Source: an uncultured Oscillospiraceae bacterium (GTDB taxonomy: Bacteria > Bacillota > Clostridia > Oscillospirales > Oscillospiraceae). Taken from it: DNA of 5,505 nt. The translations under genes and the position numbers were made by a program. The stretch spans positions 1 through 5,505 of the forward strand of contig CALDMA010000193.1 in NCBI GenBank assembly GCA_937915075.1, given 5' to 3'. Below, piece by piece: positions 5,442 to 5,505 of this stretch (position 1 is the first letter of the stretch; every line of letters starts with the position of its first letter). Below the pieces are notes generated by a model that searched no databases, was not told where the DNA came from, and was given only the letters and a program-made list of their open reading frames with translations.

Positions 5442-5447
5442 CGTTTT

Positions 5448-5505
5448 GAGGGACGCTGTTGTATTGCGGCGGTTAGCCACTCCCTTGCGAAAGGGGGTGA
5501 TGCAG
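5448..5505 (+). promoter_or_regulatory. Leader RNA with Shine-Dalgarno sequestered in a GCGA-loop hairpin
   Basis: CACTCCCTT (5478-5486) and AAGGGGGTG (5491-5499) pair over 9 bp (one U-G) around the GNRA tetraloop GCGA. The 3' arm contains the GGGGGTGA Shine-Dalgarno. The start codon is not in the window; the ATG at 5500-5502 is too close to the SD, so the real start is expected a few bases after 5505. From memory, leaders with GGCGGTTAGCC and an SD hairpin of this kind precede very small putative holin-like toxin genes in Firmicutes; the identity of the downstream gene remains inference. Confidence 0.55.

Noticed and set aside
5500..5502. ATG near the right edge as the start of the next gene
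   Set aside because: It is only 2 nt after the GGGGG of the Shine-Dalgarno, too close for initiation. The true start is more likely just past base 5505.

Overview
The window looks like a chromosomal segment from a GC-rich, low-oxygen Gram-positive bacterium, most plausibly a gut clostridium of the Oscillospiraceae/Ruminococcaceae type. This is inferred from strong AGGAGG-type ribosome binding sites, sigma-A-type promoters, a clostridial-style lipoprotein signal (MKKLSALLLSLLLLLTAC), GC-rich third codon positions and a tRNA with encoded CCA. The species cannot be named from this sequence alone.

Layout, left to right. (1) Positions 1-999, minus strand: the first 333 codons of the ribosome-associated GTPase TypA/BipA, cut by the left edge, with an RBS and a sigma-A promoter just upstream. 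(2) Positions 1139-1304, plus strand: a tRNA-Arg(CCU) gene with a near-consensus promoter (TTGACA-17-TACAAT), followed by a 14-bp perfect hairpin as its likely terminator. It is divergent from typA. (3) Positions 1302-1395: a short, less GC-rich convergent intergenic stretch with an imperfect inverted repeat. (4) Positions 1396-3108, minus: a 570-residue predicted surface lipoprotein made mostly of Gly-Gly-Thr-rich beta-helix rungs, containing an apparent internal duplication. (5) Positions 3145-5022, minus: full-length htpG (bacterial Hsp90), 36 bp upstream of the lipoprotein gene and probably co-transcribed with it. (6) Positions 5173-5382, plus: an unrecognised 69-residue protein with an excellent RBS, divergent from htpG and closed by a strong intrinsic terminator. 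(7) Positions 5414-5505, plus: a promoter whose -35 element lies inside that terminator, and a leader whose Shine-Dalgarno is locked in a GCGA-capped hairpin. The leader points to another, probably tiny, gene starting just past the right edge.

Functionally the window is mostly housekeeping and stress genes (TypA, HtpG, a tRNA). The less ordinary parts are the duplicated beta-helix lipoprotein behind htpG, the orphan small protein, and the overlapping terminator/promoter with a sequestered-RBS leader at the right end. I found no CRISPR array, insertion sequence, recombinase or defence system. Most other long reading frames are antisense shadows of typA, htpG and the lipoprotein gene.
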